From the NCBI GenBank assembly GCA_023101725.1, contig JALJCO010013663.1:5001-69000 (forward strand): a DNA stretch of 64,000 nt. Direction: 5' to 3'. Below are positions 12,001 to 24,542 of this stretch, one piece after another. How positions within the stretch are numbered: position 1 is the first letter of the stretch; each line of letters opens with the position of its first letter. A program made the position numbers and the translations under genes. This DNA is from Atherinomorus stipes. Lineage: Eukaryota > Chordata > Actinopteri > Atheriniformes > Atherinidae. Under the pieces are notes generated by a model, which worked only from the letters and a program-made list of their open reading frames with translations, searched no databases and had not been told where the DNA came from.

Positions 12001-15000
12001 TCCAGAGACATGTAATCACACTGACCAATCACAAGGGAGTACTTCTGCGTCTCTGCATTCATGTTGCAGGGATGAATGCTGAGTCTGAAGAGATGCATGT
12101 CAGACCTACACGGAGCCTACGGTGGTTACGCCGACATAGACAACGCATGAGTATAAATCATAGACCGTTAATAGAGATGGACGTTGTATCCCGTTACATC
12201 TGAATAGAGCAAAGCGAAGCCAGTTGAGCGTGTCCCACCGTCGCCATCTTGCCGTGTCACGTGCGTCGTCACTCCCGGAAAATACTAAAATGGGCACAGT
12301 GCGGCTGCGGGGCAAATGATTAACAGCCAACGTACTCTGGGCTAAATGCAAACCGAGCTAACTCAAAATTAACAGGACCTAACGAAGATTAGCCTCCCAA
12401 GCGGCGGGATAAAGGTAAGAAATGTTTGGACTTGCTGTTAGCTAACTAAAAACCACCATTTTGCTACTTTGCTGCAGACCGAGACCTTACTGAGAGCAAA
12501 CACAGAGCTAACTGCTAGCCACCAGCCTTCAGGCCGACATCCGGTCTGCCGCATGTCAATCAAAAAGACACGCCCCTAATTATGTGTTATTTCAAGATTA
12601 AATAACGTCTAATGGATGAGTTGACATAAAGGTAAACTTGACCTATTAAACCTAAAAGGATTTTTTGAACCAGGCTGTAAACATGTTTATTTCTGCTGTG
12701 AAGTTGGCGTTTTTAACATGGGAGTCTATGGAGATTTGCCATGTTTTGGAGCCTGCCCCTAGCGGATCAAGAAAGAATTACAATTAAAAACTTCACTTCC
12801 TGGTTTCTGACTTTTCCAGCGGAGTTTGCACCTTGGTATAAATCCAGCTTATAACAAGATCTGAACAGTATCGTCACAGTTTTCCCAAAAAGAAGAAATA
12901 AGTCCACAAATATATTCCTTTTACTAACATGTCAACAACTGTATTTTGTTGTCTGTCATTTTCAAGCTTAAAAATTCACAAGATTAAAAAAAAGGGAAAA
13001 ATTAAGTTATCTATAAATGAAGAGAGAGAAGGAGAAAAAAAAAGACTTACAGAATCATCTGCCAGTGAGACTCTGCAAAGCTCTGTCAAAGACAAACATC
13101 AGTTAATGTCAACATCAAATGAAGAAGAAGAAGAAAACTGGAGAAGAGATGGTGAAACTAATCCACCTTCTGCTTGTTGTAGTTTATTGAGGGCTTCCGT
13201 CAGTCGGCCTTGGCCAATCAGAGCGCAGGCAGTGTTATAACAGAGCTCATACGTGGACTCGGGAAGACCCAGATCCTCCTACGGAGGAAAAACAATGAGA
13301 CTCCAGGTCAGACCAGAGACATTCAGTCTTCTGAATTTAGTGTTTACTTAAAGACTGAAAACAGTGCATGAACAGTTATGTTGCATTTACCATCGGAGTC
13401 TTCTCCCACTGACTCATGGCAGCCACCACAGCAGCAAGATTGGTCTTCCTCTCCTCCTCATACTCATCCTGAGAATTCCTGATCAGATCTGTGTAGACGG
13501 ACTTGCACTCTTCGTAGCGCTCCAATCTGTACAACTGGGCAAGGAGAAGAGCTCAAATCAGCAAATACTCTCACATTAGCAGAACAGGAAAGATAGACAT
13601 GCAGTTCACAGCTGGTCACTATTACTAATCAATACACTCAACGAATGGCATTTAAGAGATTTTAATAACTCAAGGTTATCTATTCTCAGTTGTCTGAGTG
13701 TTACAATCATACAATTTAATATGGAGAGACGGGCTGGGATTATAGGGCAATGAGAGATAGGATTAATTTAATAACACAGGAACCTTTTGTAAGTAAATGA
13801 AAAACTAATAACAATGGATTTCATCAGCGCAAGCATGAACCCTCTGAGGTCTCTCCATTCATGAAAAGGCAATCAGAAGATATTATCTAGCCTCTAGTTT
13901 AGTCAGATTTGACCATTTAGATGTGCATCAAAATTAATAATGTTAAAAAGAACTTTAGAAGTTTTTTTCAACAAGAGTTAGCAATAATATGGACAACAAA
14001 TACCCCAATGGTAAATGTATTAAACAAAATAAAAACAAAAAATATTCAGTACTGCATTAGCATAGTAATTTAATCAAACAGCCTCACCACTTGACCGTAA
14101 AGTTCTTTTAGCTTGTCTGACTGTTCAGGAGCAGCTTCAATGGTCTTTAGGGAGCTTTCCACTCTGTTCAGCCGGTACTCACAGTAGGCCTTTTCAAATA
14201 CAACCTCACTACATGGAAAGAAAAGACAAGGATTTATCAAAAACAAGCAAATGACAATGCAACTAAAATCATTAAAGTGATTTAATGCCACATGTGATGA
14301 TCAGTGTCAACAGCAAACACTGGCTAATTTTTCAAGAGTTACTTGAGTTTCCTTGATCATTTTTTGCTGTATTGCAGGGTTTCCCCCACAAGCTAATATT
14401 TTGGTACACTAACAGCCCTCTTACCCTATCCAACAATTCATTTTAGTTTTAAAAAATGATCTAAAGTAGTGAAATATACCACTGTCAAGCTATAATCAGT
14501 GTTTTGATTCAAACCCCAGCCACTCTCTTCCACCTTTTATCATCTTCTCCAAAGACATTTCAGCACATGAACTAATGAAGCTGGGGACTGAAATACCAAC
14601 CTCCAGATTGGTACTTCAAAAAAAGACTTATCTGGGCCTATCCACTTGCACTCATTTTGTCCCAGATAATAAATCTGTTTAAGAAATTAAACTCAAACAA
14701 GTTTTTGACAAACAAACACTATATCAAACCATCCTATTAAATTTCCAATATTAAATGAAAAGAAAAAGAACATAAACCACAACAGAGAAGACAGCAACAG
14801 AGCAAATCCTCATCTAGTTTCTAGGCTGTACTCATGTAGCATGTCATTTCTGAAAAGCCTTTGAATCTAGTCATTGCATTACGTTTTCATTTAATCTTTA
14901 CAGTTATTCTATAATTTAACTCCTTTGGTTGAGAGACAGTGATACTTCGTATTTGTTCTTACCAGTGGCATTTTTGGCATGGCAGATTGGTAACCATCCT

Positions 15001-15961
15001 ATTTTAGAGACGCTGCAGCATCAACGATGGCGTTGGACGAATAGTAAAACTAGTATTGCATTGACCCTTTTCTTTTATGTAAAACAGGCACTGTAACTAC
15101 GTTTTAATTTGTGTCATATGACAACAACAAAGAGCCATTGACATTTATAGTGACCACGAGGGAATATGTTGTTTACCTGCCAAGCACTTTTGAGTGAGTG
15201 TTCATGACATTCAGCGCCTCTTTGAAGCTCCCATTCTGGACAAGGCAAACTATTTTACAGTGAAGGGCCGTCACATCATCCCTGTTTTCATGTAAAACTG
15301 TAACAGAGAGAATAAACACGATTATAATACGTCACGCAAATCGTATTAGAAAAGTTTATTTGATCAAAAAACATTGAAAACTATAATCATCAGGATTTGA
15401 TTTCTTTTTACTCTTTACTGTACAAATGCAAACGCATAGAAATAAGAGTAAGATGGTCAAGAGAGAAGTTCATACAGTTTCTAAGGAGTCGGTAGCAGCC
15501 ATCATCCATAGACTCGCAGTCAGACTTGGGACACGTCAGTAATCAGACACAGAAAGCTCTAGTCTGCGTAAAAATATAACTCCTAAATGTTACAAAAACT
15601 AAAAAAGAATACAGCTGACTCATTGGGATTCTTGTTTTAGCACACGACACTGCTAAAAATGTTGGTGCACAAGGCTATGTTGCTGTTTTTAGACTTGACA
15701 GTTGACAGCAGTTAGCACTCAGCAACATGCTAACAGCTAGCCCTGGCTCAGACAAGTAAACCCTGCTAACTGGAAACCCAGGGGCTGCGTCCCCTGACTC
15801 CCGTCTGGAAGTCGCTCCGGTTTCATGTCACAAGGCGGCTTTACCAGACATGGACACCCACTCTTAGTGAGAGCTTTCAAAGCTCGCGTGTAGTCCCCAT
15901 TCTGTCCGCAGCGGTTGACTTCAGTCCACAGCGAAGCCACAGAAACACCTCCGCTCGCCAT
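6092..15961 (-). CDS. srp72: Signal recognition particle subunit SRP72 (18 exons, C-terminal exon not found)
   Basis: SRP72 is a TPR-rich scaffold of the signal recognition particle; it pairs with SRP68 and binds 7SL RNA. Coding exons, minus strand: 15862-15961, 15177-15297, 14088-14208, 13391-13534, 13167-13278, 13051-13082, 10822-10946, 10580-10637, 10368-10499, 10144-10272, 8200-8272, 7825-7889, 7651-7746, 7337-7440, 7003-7080, 6761-6898, 6607-6644, 6092-6251. All junctions are GT-AG and phases agree. Together they give 608 complete codons (human protein 671). The start reads MASGGVSVASLWTEVNRCGQ, as in vertebrate SRP72. TPR helices fill most of the chain. An eight-lysine run (548-555) precedes the conserved RNA-binding motif PDPERWLPMRERS from residue 568. 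The last exon ends ...GASAEL with donor GTGAGT in phase 2; reading through gives TGA at once. The remaining tail exon should lie left of the window. Confidence 0.95.
7935..8000 (-). mobile_element. LINE 3' tail fragment
   Basis: On the minus strand this reads ...AGCACTTTGAGATTGC...CAATACAAATAAATTG, the form of many fish L2-type LINE 3' ends. Very short, in the SRP72 intron between exons 7825-7889 and 8200-8272. Confidence 0.4.
8432..9996. mobile_element. Inverted-repeat element (GGGCTGTAAC termini), hAT-like
   Basis: Left end GGGCTGTAACAATAC at 8432 and right end GTATCGTTACAGCCC at 9982-9996 are inverted matches. TATCACGATT near 8717 and CGCGATTTCGATACG near 9966 extend the relation. About 1.3 kb once the inserted SINE (8473-8718) is removed. 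The interior (about 9000-9760) has no long frame with recognisable transposase motifs. It sits in the SRP72 intron between exons 8200-8272 and 10144-10272. The hAT assignment is from the form of the termini only. Confidence 0.65.
8473..8718 (+). mobile_element. tRNA-derived SINE, near full length
   Basis: Has both internal Pol III promoter boxes: an A-box-like TAGCCTAGTGG (about 8483-8493) and a B box GGTTCAAGACC (about 8524). The body with CTGAGCAAGGTCCTTAACCC and the tail AATTTCCCCTCCGGG follow, ending in an ATAAT repeat rather than poly(A). Same family as 4472-4682 and 52581-52680. Inserted into the element at 8432-9996, so it is younger than that element. Confidence 0.85.
11150..11300. 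repeat. Dispersed repeat, copy 1
   Basis: Shares CAGATGTCCAAAATGAACTC and downstream text (GATTTT/GGATCTT...ATATAGTTGT) with 49275-49400. Decayed interspersed repeat in the SRP72 intron between exons 10822-10946 and 13051-13082; no coding potential. Confidence 0.5.
11578..12850. mobile_element. Inverted-repeat element with a third, internal terminus
   Basis: Left end GCTGGATTTATACTCGTGCG at 11580 is matched by an inverted GTATAAATCCAGC at the right (12835-12848). An extra inverted copy (CAACGCATGAGTATAAATC) lies at 12141-12159. The inner pair 11578-12161 shares about 50 imperfect bases and could be a complete short element, with 12161-12850 an add-on from a related copy. Harbinger-like is possible; I do not see a transposase. 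It lies in an SRP72 intron. Confidence 0.65.
12862..13048. other. AT- and purine-rich intron DNA
   Basis: Between the preceding mobile element and SRP72 exon 13051-13082. Open frames reading through this stretch and the next exons on the plus strand are antisense shadows; nothing independent is supported. Confidence 0.4.
14209..15176. other. SRP72 intron without recognised element
   Basis: AT-rich intron sequence. No tRNA, element terminus or exon was recognised. Confidence 0.4.
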
Positions 15962-17153
15962 CTTCGCTGAATGGACCAGTGGGCAGGCGGAAGCAGATGA
16001 TATCTACTTCCGGGCTGACGATGTAAGTTTTAATAAGTTAATATAAATGAAAAAGAAAATTTGAAATATAGCTACTTTTATTTCTGATGTGTTATATGAA
16101 CTATAACGTAAGAATTAAATTGAGAAAATTCAGGTTTTATTATTATTATTATTTTCTATTTAAAACTGCCGTACGAAAATGATGCATTCCATGTCAACAG
16201 TTAAAATTGGAAGAAGCAGAACTTTTGCCTCTCAAAACCAGGAACAGTAATGTCAAACAGGAAGGTACTAAAATGGTATTTAATTTCTGTTTTTCAAATA
16301 TAATGTTTTCGCTGTCAACAACATCTATATCCAAAATAGATAGATGAATACAGAGATAGAAAAAAAACCAAATCAAACTATTCAGACTCGAGCATAGTCT
16401 TTTTAAAATTAAGTTTGGTGCCTTGTTTAATATAATCTTAAAGCGTTGTTTTGTCTATATTTGAGAAATAACATTGACGTATGTAAAATTTGTCAACGTA
16501 AAATTCACTTTACTTTCAGTCTGTTCCATAGCAGGACACACCTGTTTCAAATTTAGAAAAAAAAAAGGTTTTCCAACTACATGTTGTCAAGTTCTGCACC
16601 AGCCCCCAGGTGTGTTGCAGGGACAAATTGAAAACTTGCAGGACTTCGGTTTAAGCGGTCCGAATGAATGTGGTGATCCCCTGCAATGTTAAAGACATTT
16701 CATTTCTGGGCTTATCGGGTTTTCTAGCCCAGGACAGTCCTCATAAAAACTTATTTCACTATCATATTTGATACTTTCTCCAAAAGTATAATGTGATGAT
16801 ACAACAATTTTGAGAAACTGAGATGTAATTTAAGATACTGATTTAAAGAAATGTAGATACCAAGTCACAATTTTGAGATAATGAGTCATAACTCGGAAAT
16901 AGTGTCTAACAATTCACAATTTTTCCAAACTAACACTTGTTTCCCTCCAAATCTTTTTAAAAAATATATGGTTATCTCAAAATGTCAGAAATGTGCTTTC
17001 TTATGTTTCTGTGAGAAATGCCATATTTCCTAACTTCACAACTGCGCGTGAAGGCGGCGGGGTTGGAGGTTCAGTCGGGCTCTTCAGCCGAGGAGGAGGG
17101 GGCACTGTTGTCATCCGTCAGGGCTGTGTGTGTCGAGCTTTTGTCCAGGAGAA
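15962..17153. promoter_or_regulatory. Divergent promoter region between SRP72 and LEPROTL1
   Basis: The two start codons point away from each other and are 1.2 kb apart, so both promoters should lie here. About 45 bases upstream of the SRP72 ATG there is ACTTCCGGG (16006-16014), the reverse of an ETS/GABP site, a common element of housekeeping promoters. Near the other end, 17040-17110 is GC-rich (GGCGGCGGGG) and probably forms the LEPROTL1 5' UTR and core promoter. No TATA box was identified at a convincing distance. 16020-17030 is AT-rich and otherwise featureless. Whether this is one bidirectional promoter or two separate ones is not decided by sequence. Confidence 0.6.
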
Positions 17154-20103
17154 ATGGCCGGGATTAAAGGTAAGCATAGTCCATTTCTCATTTCCTTTGC
17201 AAGGCTCCTGGATTGCAGCTCAGGACGTATAATGAATAAACAATAAACATAAACAATGCGGTTGAAATATCCAGCTAGCTAACGGTAACGCTGAAAGTGT
17301 TAGCAGCAGGGCCAGTTTAGTCGTTAGCAGAAGCTAGCTGGAAAACCAGCAGTGTTTTCATAAAAGCAGCTTCTAAATGGTGAATGTAATCAGATACATT
17401 GTTGTCTAGTTTGCACGCTGAAGCAATTACGGTGTACTTAATGTGTAACCACGCAGTTAATAAGTTACCAGTGATGCTAATGTTAGCCGCACCTTAACTT
17501 GAGCAGTTATACAATTGCTAATTGAGCTGGCAGATTAACGGTTGTTAACAAGCAACCACGCGGACTGATTGACGCTCAGAGTTGAACCAGCGCCTTGAAC
17601 AGCATGCCTAGCTGCTACACGTGAAATCAGCTGATTCATCACATGATATAGCCTCAGCCGTCAGGGGCCCATCCTGAGATTGTTGGTGGGCAAAGGACAT
17701 ACCCACCTACCCACCCACACCCCTCCACACACACGACGCTGACCCCTTCCGCCTTTCTTGCAGCTCTCATCAGCCTTTCCTTTGGAGGGGCCGTTGGCCT
17801 CATGTTCCTCATGCTTGGATGTGCCCTCCCTGTGTATGAGTGAGTACCACCACCAGGAATACTGTTCAGCTCGTGATCTCATCATGGCATTAAATAATGT
17901 TTCAGAATGGCCCTTCAAGCCCGCGTGACCCTTGTTTGAGGCTTTGGGAAAATTTTATGTTGGGACCAACATTACAAACCTTGTTCTTCCTGCTAGTCAG
18001 GATATCACAACTAGCCTAATATTGTATACTCTTAGGATCTCTTCTCCTTTCTTTGAAATGAAAACGAGGGTTCATTGTTATTATGAAGGATCTTGCACTC
18101 AAATTGGATGAGAAAAATTTTAATATTTGCAAAAGCACCTTTACTTGCACGATTGATTGTTGCTGGGTGCTCAAAATCTCTCAAAAATATCAATAAAATA
18201 GTTAAAATGGAATAGTTATTGATAAATAAGTCAATTAATTTGTTTCCACAAGTAATTACGAGGTTATTCGCTGAAATGTCTCCTTGTGACTGCTGTTAAA
18301 GCCAGGCCAACTTATGTTGTCTTCATGTTCAATTTTGACCTTTTCTGTTTTACATTTATAATTTGTAACACTAATCCACTCAAAGCCAGAGTTTGGTATT
18401 TAACTGTGATTTATTGTTGGAGTAGGCGACATATTTCTCACAGACAGTTGATCTGTTTCTTTCATGGTTCATCAAACTTTGATTTCCTGATCTGACAGAA
18501 GCTCTAGATTCATTTGAATCTGCTCTGATGCATTTGTATCTCTAACCTTGGCATTTTTGGTGGAGGAGTAATAAGTGCCCTGCCATCGGGCTTATGCTGG
18601 GTTAGGTTGGTGCAAAATGTATGCATTCTATGTCACTTTATTCACATCCAGTAAGATTTTAAAATTCCTCTTTTGATTCCAAATACAGTGAGAATTTTTA
18701 AGTCAACATAGTTGTAATTGAAGTTTTTGATGAGAACTATCATCAGTTCAGTTTGTTTGACTGTTATTGATTCTTTTTTTAAAATCTAAAGGCTGATATA
18801 TGCTAGTTAACTTTAGATAAATTATGGAGCTCCAGTTATTATGTATAATAAATGTTGGAGAAGTTATATTAAAAAGATCAAACACAAGACTGACATCTGT
18901 TGTTTGACTAGACCGATTAAACCTGAAAGGTGTGTTTTGATGCTCAAATGGTCACTTGTAGACAATATATGAGGAGTCGTATGATAAAAATACAAAGCAC
19001 AATAATTAGTAAAAGAATGTATAGTTTCTCAGATTAAAAAAAAAACTGAAACAACAAATGAGCCTCCTCATGTGAAATTTGTCTTGAGTGCTGAAAAGCA
19101 TTTAATTCATATTTCAGTACATTTCGTTGCATCCTGCATCATTTCAGTATGTGTGTATTCGTGTCCTTCATTTGCCCTGTTTTCCCTTTTTTCTCACTCT
19201 GCAGCAAATATTGGCCTTTGTTCCTCCTCTTCTTCTACATTCTCTCCCCGATCCCTTACTGCATCTCGCGGAGGGTGGTTGATGACACAGACTCGGCCAG
19301 TAACGCCTGCAAAGAGCTGGCCATTTTCCTCACAACAGGCATCGTCATCTCAGCCTTCGGCCTGCCCATCGTCTTTGCAAGAGCTGATGTAGTAAGTAAC
19401 GGTGCACTTTATGATGAGGGTGAAGAACAGCGTTTCCACAGTGGAAGGCTGTATTTTTATCTATTGCACACAATTAAAAAAAAACAAAAACGGAACTAAC
19501 TAGTTGTTTTGTTTTTTTATCTACATAAAGATGCATCAACTGCTCCACTGATTTGAATTTGGAGTGAGGCTGCTGCACTTTTATCTTTACAGCAGTGAAA
19601 ATGTTACTTGTTCAGCTGTGAGCTTGTTAAACCAACAACATCGCATTTAGCAAATCCTTATCACTTCTAAATAGTGCATAAATTGGTTAGATTAAATCAG
19701 ATAACTTGATTAGGCTAAAAGAGTTATGTTGAACAGTCCTCTCTTCCTCTACACATAGAGTCCTTGTTTGCAGTCAAGTCTTTAAAACAACTCATGTCTT
19801 ATCTTTCCTTCTAAGCACTTTCTGGAAAATATCTTGGTTGTGTGTGATGAATATGTAAGTGCTGCAGTGAGAGATGTTTCTGTCCTGTTGTTTCTGACAC
19901 TCTGTGTTTTTGATTTTGTCCTAAATAAGCTCTGCGGCCCACCAGCATCATTTGTCAGCCTGAATTATTCATGTGCTTGTTTACAGATTGCCTGGGGGGC
20001 GTGCGCACTTGTGTTAACGGGTAATGTAGTCATCTTCGGGACCATCCTGGGCTTCTTCATGGTCTTCGGGTCCAACGACGACTTCAGTTGGCAGCAGTGG
20101 TAA
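17154..20103 (+). CDS. leprotl1: Leptin receptor overlapping transcript-like 1 (endospanin-2)
   Basis: Small four-helix membrane protein of the OB-RGRP/Vps55 family. Its relatives act in endosomal and Golgi sorting, and LEPROTL1 is known to lower surface levels of growth hormone and leptin receptors. Four coding exons: 17154-17169, 17764-17839, 19205-19391 and 19987-20103, all GT-AG with matching phases, totalling 396 nt, or 131 residues plus stop, the usual family length. It begins [20 protein letters not shown] and ends [11 protein letters not shown], the LEPROTL1 rather than LEPROT form (LEPROT has an EQW ending). Hydrophobic segments lie at about residues 7-27, 32-52, 69-89 and 100-120. 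The first exon carries only five codons and one extra base, so it is easily missed by gene finders. Confidence 0.96.
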
Positions 20104-23030
20104 AAAGGCCAAGGGAGGGGGACCTTAGTCTGAACTGTTTTTATTAGCATTACGACTATTATTATGGTATTACCGTTTGGTTGTTGTTGTTGTTATTTAT
20201 ATGATGACCACCCATCCATAGACTTACACCGAACCAGTGCAATACTTTTTTTCTTTCTTTTTTTTACTTGCCTGCTTCATATTGAACTGACAAATGATGG
20301 AAAATGCTGACTTTCAGTTGGATTTTTGTTTTTGTTTTAAGTGATGGTCTCTGACTTCTGTGTCGTGAGTTTTCTTCATCTGTGTCCACTTTCATTTGAC
20401 GTGTTGGCAGCTGGTGAACAGTTGCTTGTCTCATTTGGGAAAACATGTTGAAAAGAATCCAGTTGAAAGAGCAACAGGACGCAGACAGCTGTCTGGCCTC
20501 TTTTCTCACTTTAACTGATACTTGAAAACTCAGAAGCTTTTTTTTTTTTTTTTTCTTGAAGATGAGCACAGATGAGAGAAAATCAATAGAAAACTGATGA
20601 TAAATCTGCAAGATATGAGCTTAGTTATCATCACTCACCCAGAAAACTTCTTGGTCTTATTGGCTTTAAGCTTCTTTTTTTTTTTAACAACATAACATGG
20701 TGAGAATTCAGCTGATATAAGACAGATTTATGTCAACTTTCACTCATCAAATGTGACTAATACTAAAGCTGTGAAACTTGGCAGGAACACGAGTGTTTGT
20801 GAAGGTGTTGGCATCACCAACAAAACACATCTTTCATATGTGTTACATATGGAAATATGATTTTAATCTTTCCATTTCCTGCCAGTCAAAACAAGCAAAC
20901 GGAGCAGCAGTGCAGGATTCATTTAAGCCCCCTCACCATCACCCTCAGATCAAATTAAACTGACTTGCTGCTTTCTCAGCTGCCAGCAGGATGCAGGCTG
21001 CTTATTCACCATCTCCCTCTGCATCTCATAGCTCTTACCTCGCAGTATGTATGAGATTATTTTTCTTGTGAGGTCAAGAAAGTACAAAGCAGGTAAAGCA
21101 GCCACCAGCTAACAAAGGATTAACTCGAGGACAGCAGGCATGTAGGAAACTCAGCCAAGCTAATGTAAGTCTCTGGCTACTTATAACCCAAGCCTGGTCA
21201 CTCACTAACAGCCTTTAAGCTTTTAAGTGTGACTTTTAAAGAATCCAGCGACTGCTCGTCTTGAAATCGGCTGCATGCATTGGTTATTGTCACACGCTGG
21301 TATTTCCAGGATATAAAACAAGATAAAGCAAAGAAAAACATAACAGGAATGTGAAATGATTGGTTTAATTAAGAAGTTGTTTTTTTTTTTTAAAAGTGTG
21401 CTTTCTGGGTGCGAAGAATCCAGTTCCTGGATAAGCAGGACCTGCTTGTATGTTTAACTGCATTAGTAGCTCAACAAGGAATTAAGCACCTGCTGCCTCG
21501 CTGGAGCAAGGCAGGGATGCAGAGTTGAGTTTTAGCTGCAGCGTTGTTTAGATGCCACTGTTACAATATACTTTCTAGTTTCCATTTATTTAAATTCTGT
21601 ATAAACATCACAAGTTAGTTTTAAGCTTGGAGGGCGCTTACCAGATTTCCAGTGGAAAAATTCCCACAATGTCTCCCAATCTGTTTCATTTTTACTTTTT
21701 AAATGCCTTTTTTTTTAACATTTTTATTTTAATACCAAACATGCAAAGCATTCATGTTATACGAATAGTAAGATTTAGGTAAATTTAGGTCATGTCTGAC
21801 CTGGAGTTGGGTTCTTGTGGAGCTAGAGGCAGTTAAATTGTCATGGTTGAGCATGGAGACTGGAAACAAGGAAACAGCAGAAAAGTACTCTCATTATTCC
21901 TTTATTTCGTTGGTTGAATTCATACTCTAAGAGAAATTCAACGTGTCTGTAAAAGGCTTCAAATGGAGCTTCATACTTACACCAGAATTGTTTAGGCTTG
22001 TGTCTGAAAATGTGCACAGTTTTATTTTCTGTCTGATAAACTAAACGAGAAGCTGCCAGCAGGACTGACCTCAGGGCTTTGACCTCCACCAGAAATCTGA
22101 GTTTCTGTTTGTAGTTGTGTGTTAATGCATATTTAATGATAATAAAAAGATTCTAAACAGCCCAAAAAGTATGAAACAGAAATCCACTTTAACTTTTCAT
22201 TGAATTTAACATTAAGAGAAATGAAACTGGAGCAGTGGTTTGTCTTTCTGTTCAGAGCCAGACTAACCATTTGCCCATTTCCCCCCTTAAAAAGCTCAAC
22301 TTCTCAGCTCCATAAATGTCTGACTCTTCCTTTAAAATGACCACGAACAACTGATGATCTCTGCTCAGTTTGTTTCCTGTGAAGCAAAAACTCCACAAGG
22401 AGAGGAAAAATGAGAAAACCAAAAGGGCTCCCCTGCATGACCTCTGAGTTTCAGCATCATAAATCAATATCAACTCTGTAAAAGTGTCATATTTTCCCAT
22501 TTTTATCCGTTACTTGTGATCACCACCTGATCAAAAACATTGATTGTATTTAAAGCAGCTCAGAGATGGCAGCTTTTCAGTTTCCGTTACAAACAGGTTT
22601 AATAGGAAAGCTGCTACTGACCGATGTGTGTGTGTGATGATGTTAACAGCTGACTGACTGTGGTGGTCTGCGAGTCTGAGCTCGGGTGAACCCATGTGGT
22701 GTTCCTGAGGTGTGAACATCTGTATGACGCCGTATGAATTTCAGACTAAACATGCCAGATGTTCTCTGTCTTTCTGTTTTGTATTCTGCTGTTAACCCCT
22801 GATGTGACGCAGTCTAATGTGTGTAGCTGGATGGGTTCGTCTCCGTCTCTGTTCTGGTTTGTTTCTCTTGCTGACGGTGGGAGGATGTTGTATTTATTTT
22901 GTAGGATGCTTTGTGTCAATGCTCAATGCCATTTTCTATTTACATTTTATTTGTTGAAGGCGCAGAGGTCAGCATGACGGTTTTTTCCCCCCTTTCTTTT
23001 TTTTTTAATAAACACCATTTTTGAACATCC
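20104..23030 (+). other. LEPROTL1 3' UTR, probable
   Basis: No further coding exon is seen after the TAA at 20101-20103. Candidate poly(A) signals AATAAA lie at 22141-22146 and 23007-23012. The second follows a long T run (22992-23006) and is followed by a TG-containing stretch, which would give a 3' UTR of about 2.9 kb. Long 3' UTRs are known for this gene in vertebrates. Alternative ends are likely. Confidence 0.55.
23007..23012 (+). terminator. Candidate LEPROTL1 poly(A) signal
   Basis: Canonical AATAAA 2.9 kb after the stop codon. An earlier AATAAA at 22141-22146 could serve a shorter transcript. Confidence 0.5.
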
Positions 23031-24009
23031 TCTCCTTTGAATTAATACTCCTGTGTTCAGTTTTACTTTGCAAGATTACAATAAATGGGCACTGATTTTA
23101 TAGGACTTCACAGGACTTTGTTTATTGGCGAAGAGTTGTCTGGAAAATCAGCACTTTACATTTTAATCAGACATGTCAGGAACAAACAAAACACTCATAG
23201 TGATGATGTACACTGTTGTTATTAATACTTTATGAAATGTTTATCATTTTTGTTTAGTTAAAGAAATGCAAGAATGGTCCCTTCAATGCTTCAAAGCCTA
23301 AAGAAGTAAAATCTAGAGTAAAGTAAAGTACCAAATCTTTATTTAGAAATAAAATATTGCTGAATTTTGATTTTGAAGCAGGACTTTTGAGCTTTAGCAG
23401 ATTTCCACAGAGGGGCACCCTCTAGCGAAGGCTAATTCAGCAACCGTCCCACTTCCTGTCTCCTCTCTGAGCTCCCCCCAGCCAGCCAGGATGATGTTAA
23501 CTCTTGTTTATCTCACACTCATGCACTTTCTCTAATTTTCTTGCTCCTTCCAATGTCCTCCTGGGTTTCTGTGCTGAATCAGTCATACCTCGGGGCAACT
23601 TGGCTCCAGGAATGTAGATGATACTGTAAATGTCAGTGTGCCATCAAAACCAGTCAGAAGGCGAGTTTAAAGGTTGGAAACTTGCTTGACAAGATCCAGA
23701 GTGCCTTCTTCAGAGCTCACAGTGTGAGACAGGTCACACCATATGTTGATCTGTAATTGTTCAAGTGTATGTAAAAGGGGCAAATATGATGAAGCACGAT
23801 GTATTTTACACATTATTTCAGCTACAACATCCTTCAACCCTGCATGCTGTTGCAGGATGACTTATCTCTATTTATACTGGGACACTTACTATTGTCTTTA
23901 TCCAGCAGATGTTTTTGAAACAAAACAAGATTTTATGTAAAAATTCCTGAATTACCTAACTGAAGGTGATAGCAAGTGAGATGAAAGTATAATGAAATGC
24001 AAAAACATT
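23031..24009. other. Intergenic DNA
   Basis: No gene recognised. A short fragment with GGGGCACCCTCTAGCG (about 23414) has the form of a decayed fish element end. Otherwise ordinary AT-rich sequence. Confidence 0.4.
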
Positions 24010-24011
24010 TA

Positions 24012-24540
24012 CAGTCATTCTCAAAATTATTCATACCCTCCGGTTAAAGACGGAAAAAAAATCAGCTCCCAGTAAAATAAGTTGAAATTGACAAAAGTAA
24101 TAATGAATAAAAATTCAATGAACTCATGACACTGATTTTAAATTGTGGTTCAACAGAAATATTTAAGACAAAGACAGAAAATTAAAGCAAGTAAACAAGC
24201 ATGATGGGGCTCCGAAGCTAAAATTTCGTTGAGCAACACTTTGAAGCAATCACTGCAGTCAGGTGTTTTCTGTAATGTTCACAAAGACTTCTACACCTGT
24301 TGACAGGTATTGTGGTCCACTGTTAATGGGAAATATGCACTAATTGTCTGGGACAGTTATTTTTGTTTTTTTAAATGACTATTTCCAACCACAATTTAAA
24401 AGCAATAATTTATTTCACTAAATTATAATTTTGTAAATTTTATTTATTATTAGTTTCTTTACTTTCTTTTTAATTGAATTGCTATTGTGAATTTAGCTTT
24501 TTCTTTAATTGGAGGTTGGGAATTATTTTGAGGACGACTG
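24012..24540. mobile_element. Tc1/mariner-type non-autonomous element, TA-flanked
   Basis: Left terminus CAGTCATTCTCAAAATTATT and right terminus (reverse complement) CAGTCGTCCTCAAAATAATT are inverted matches. TA dinucleotides flank both ends (24010-24011 and 24541-24542), the target duplication of Tc1/mariner elements. At 529 bp with no transposase frame it is a MITE-like deletion derivative. It lies between LEPROTL1 and the coiled-coil gene. Confidence 0.85.
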
Positions 24541-24542
24541 TA

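Noticed and set aside
12929..13240. A 103-codon plus-strand frame
   Set aside because: It overlaps two SRP72 exons in antisense and has no independent support.
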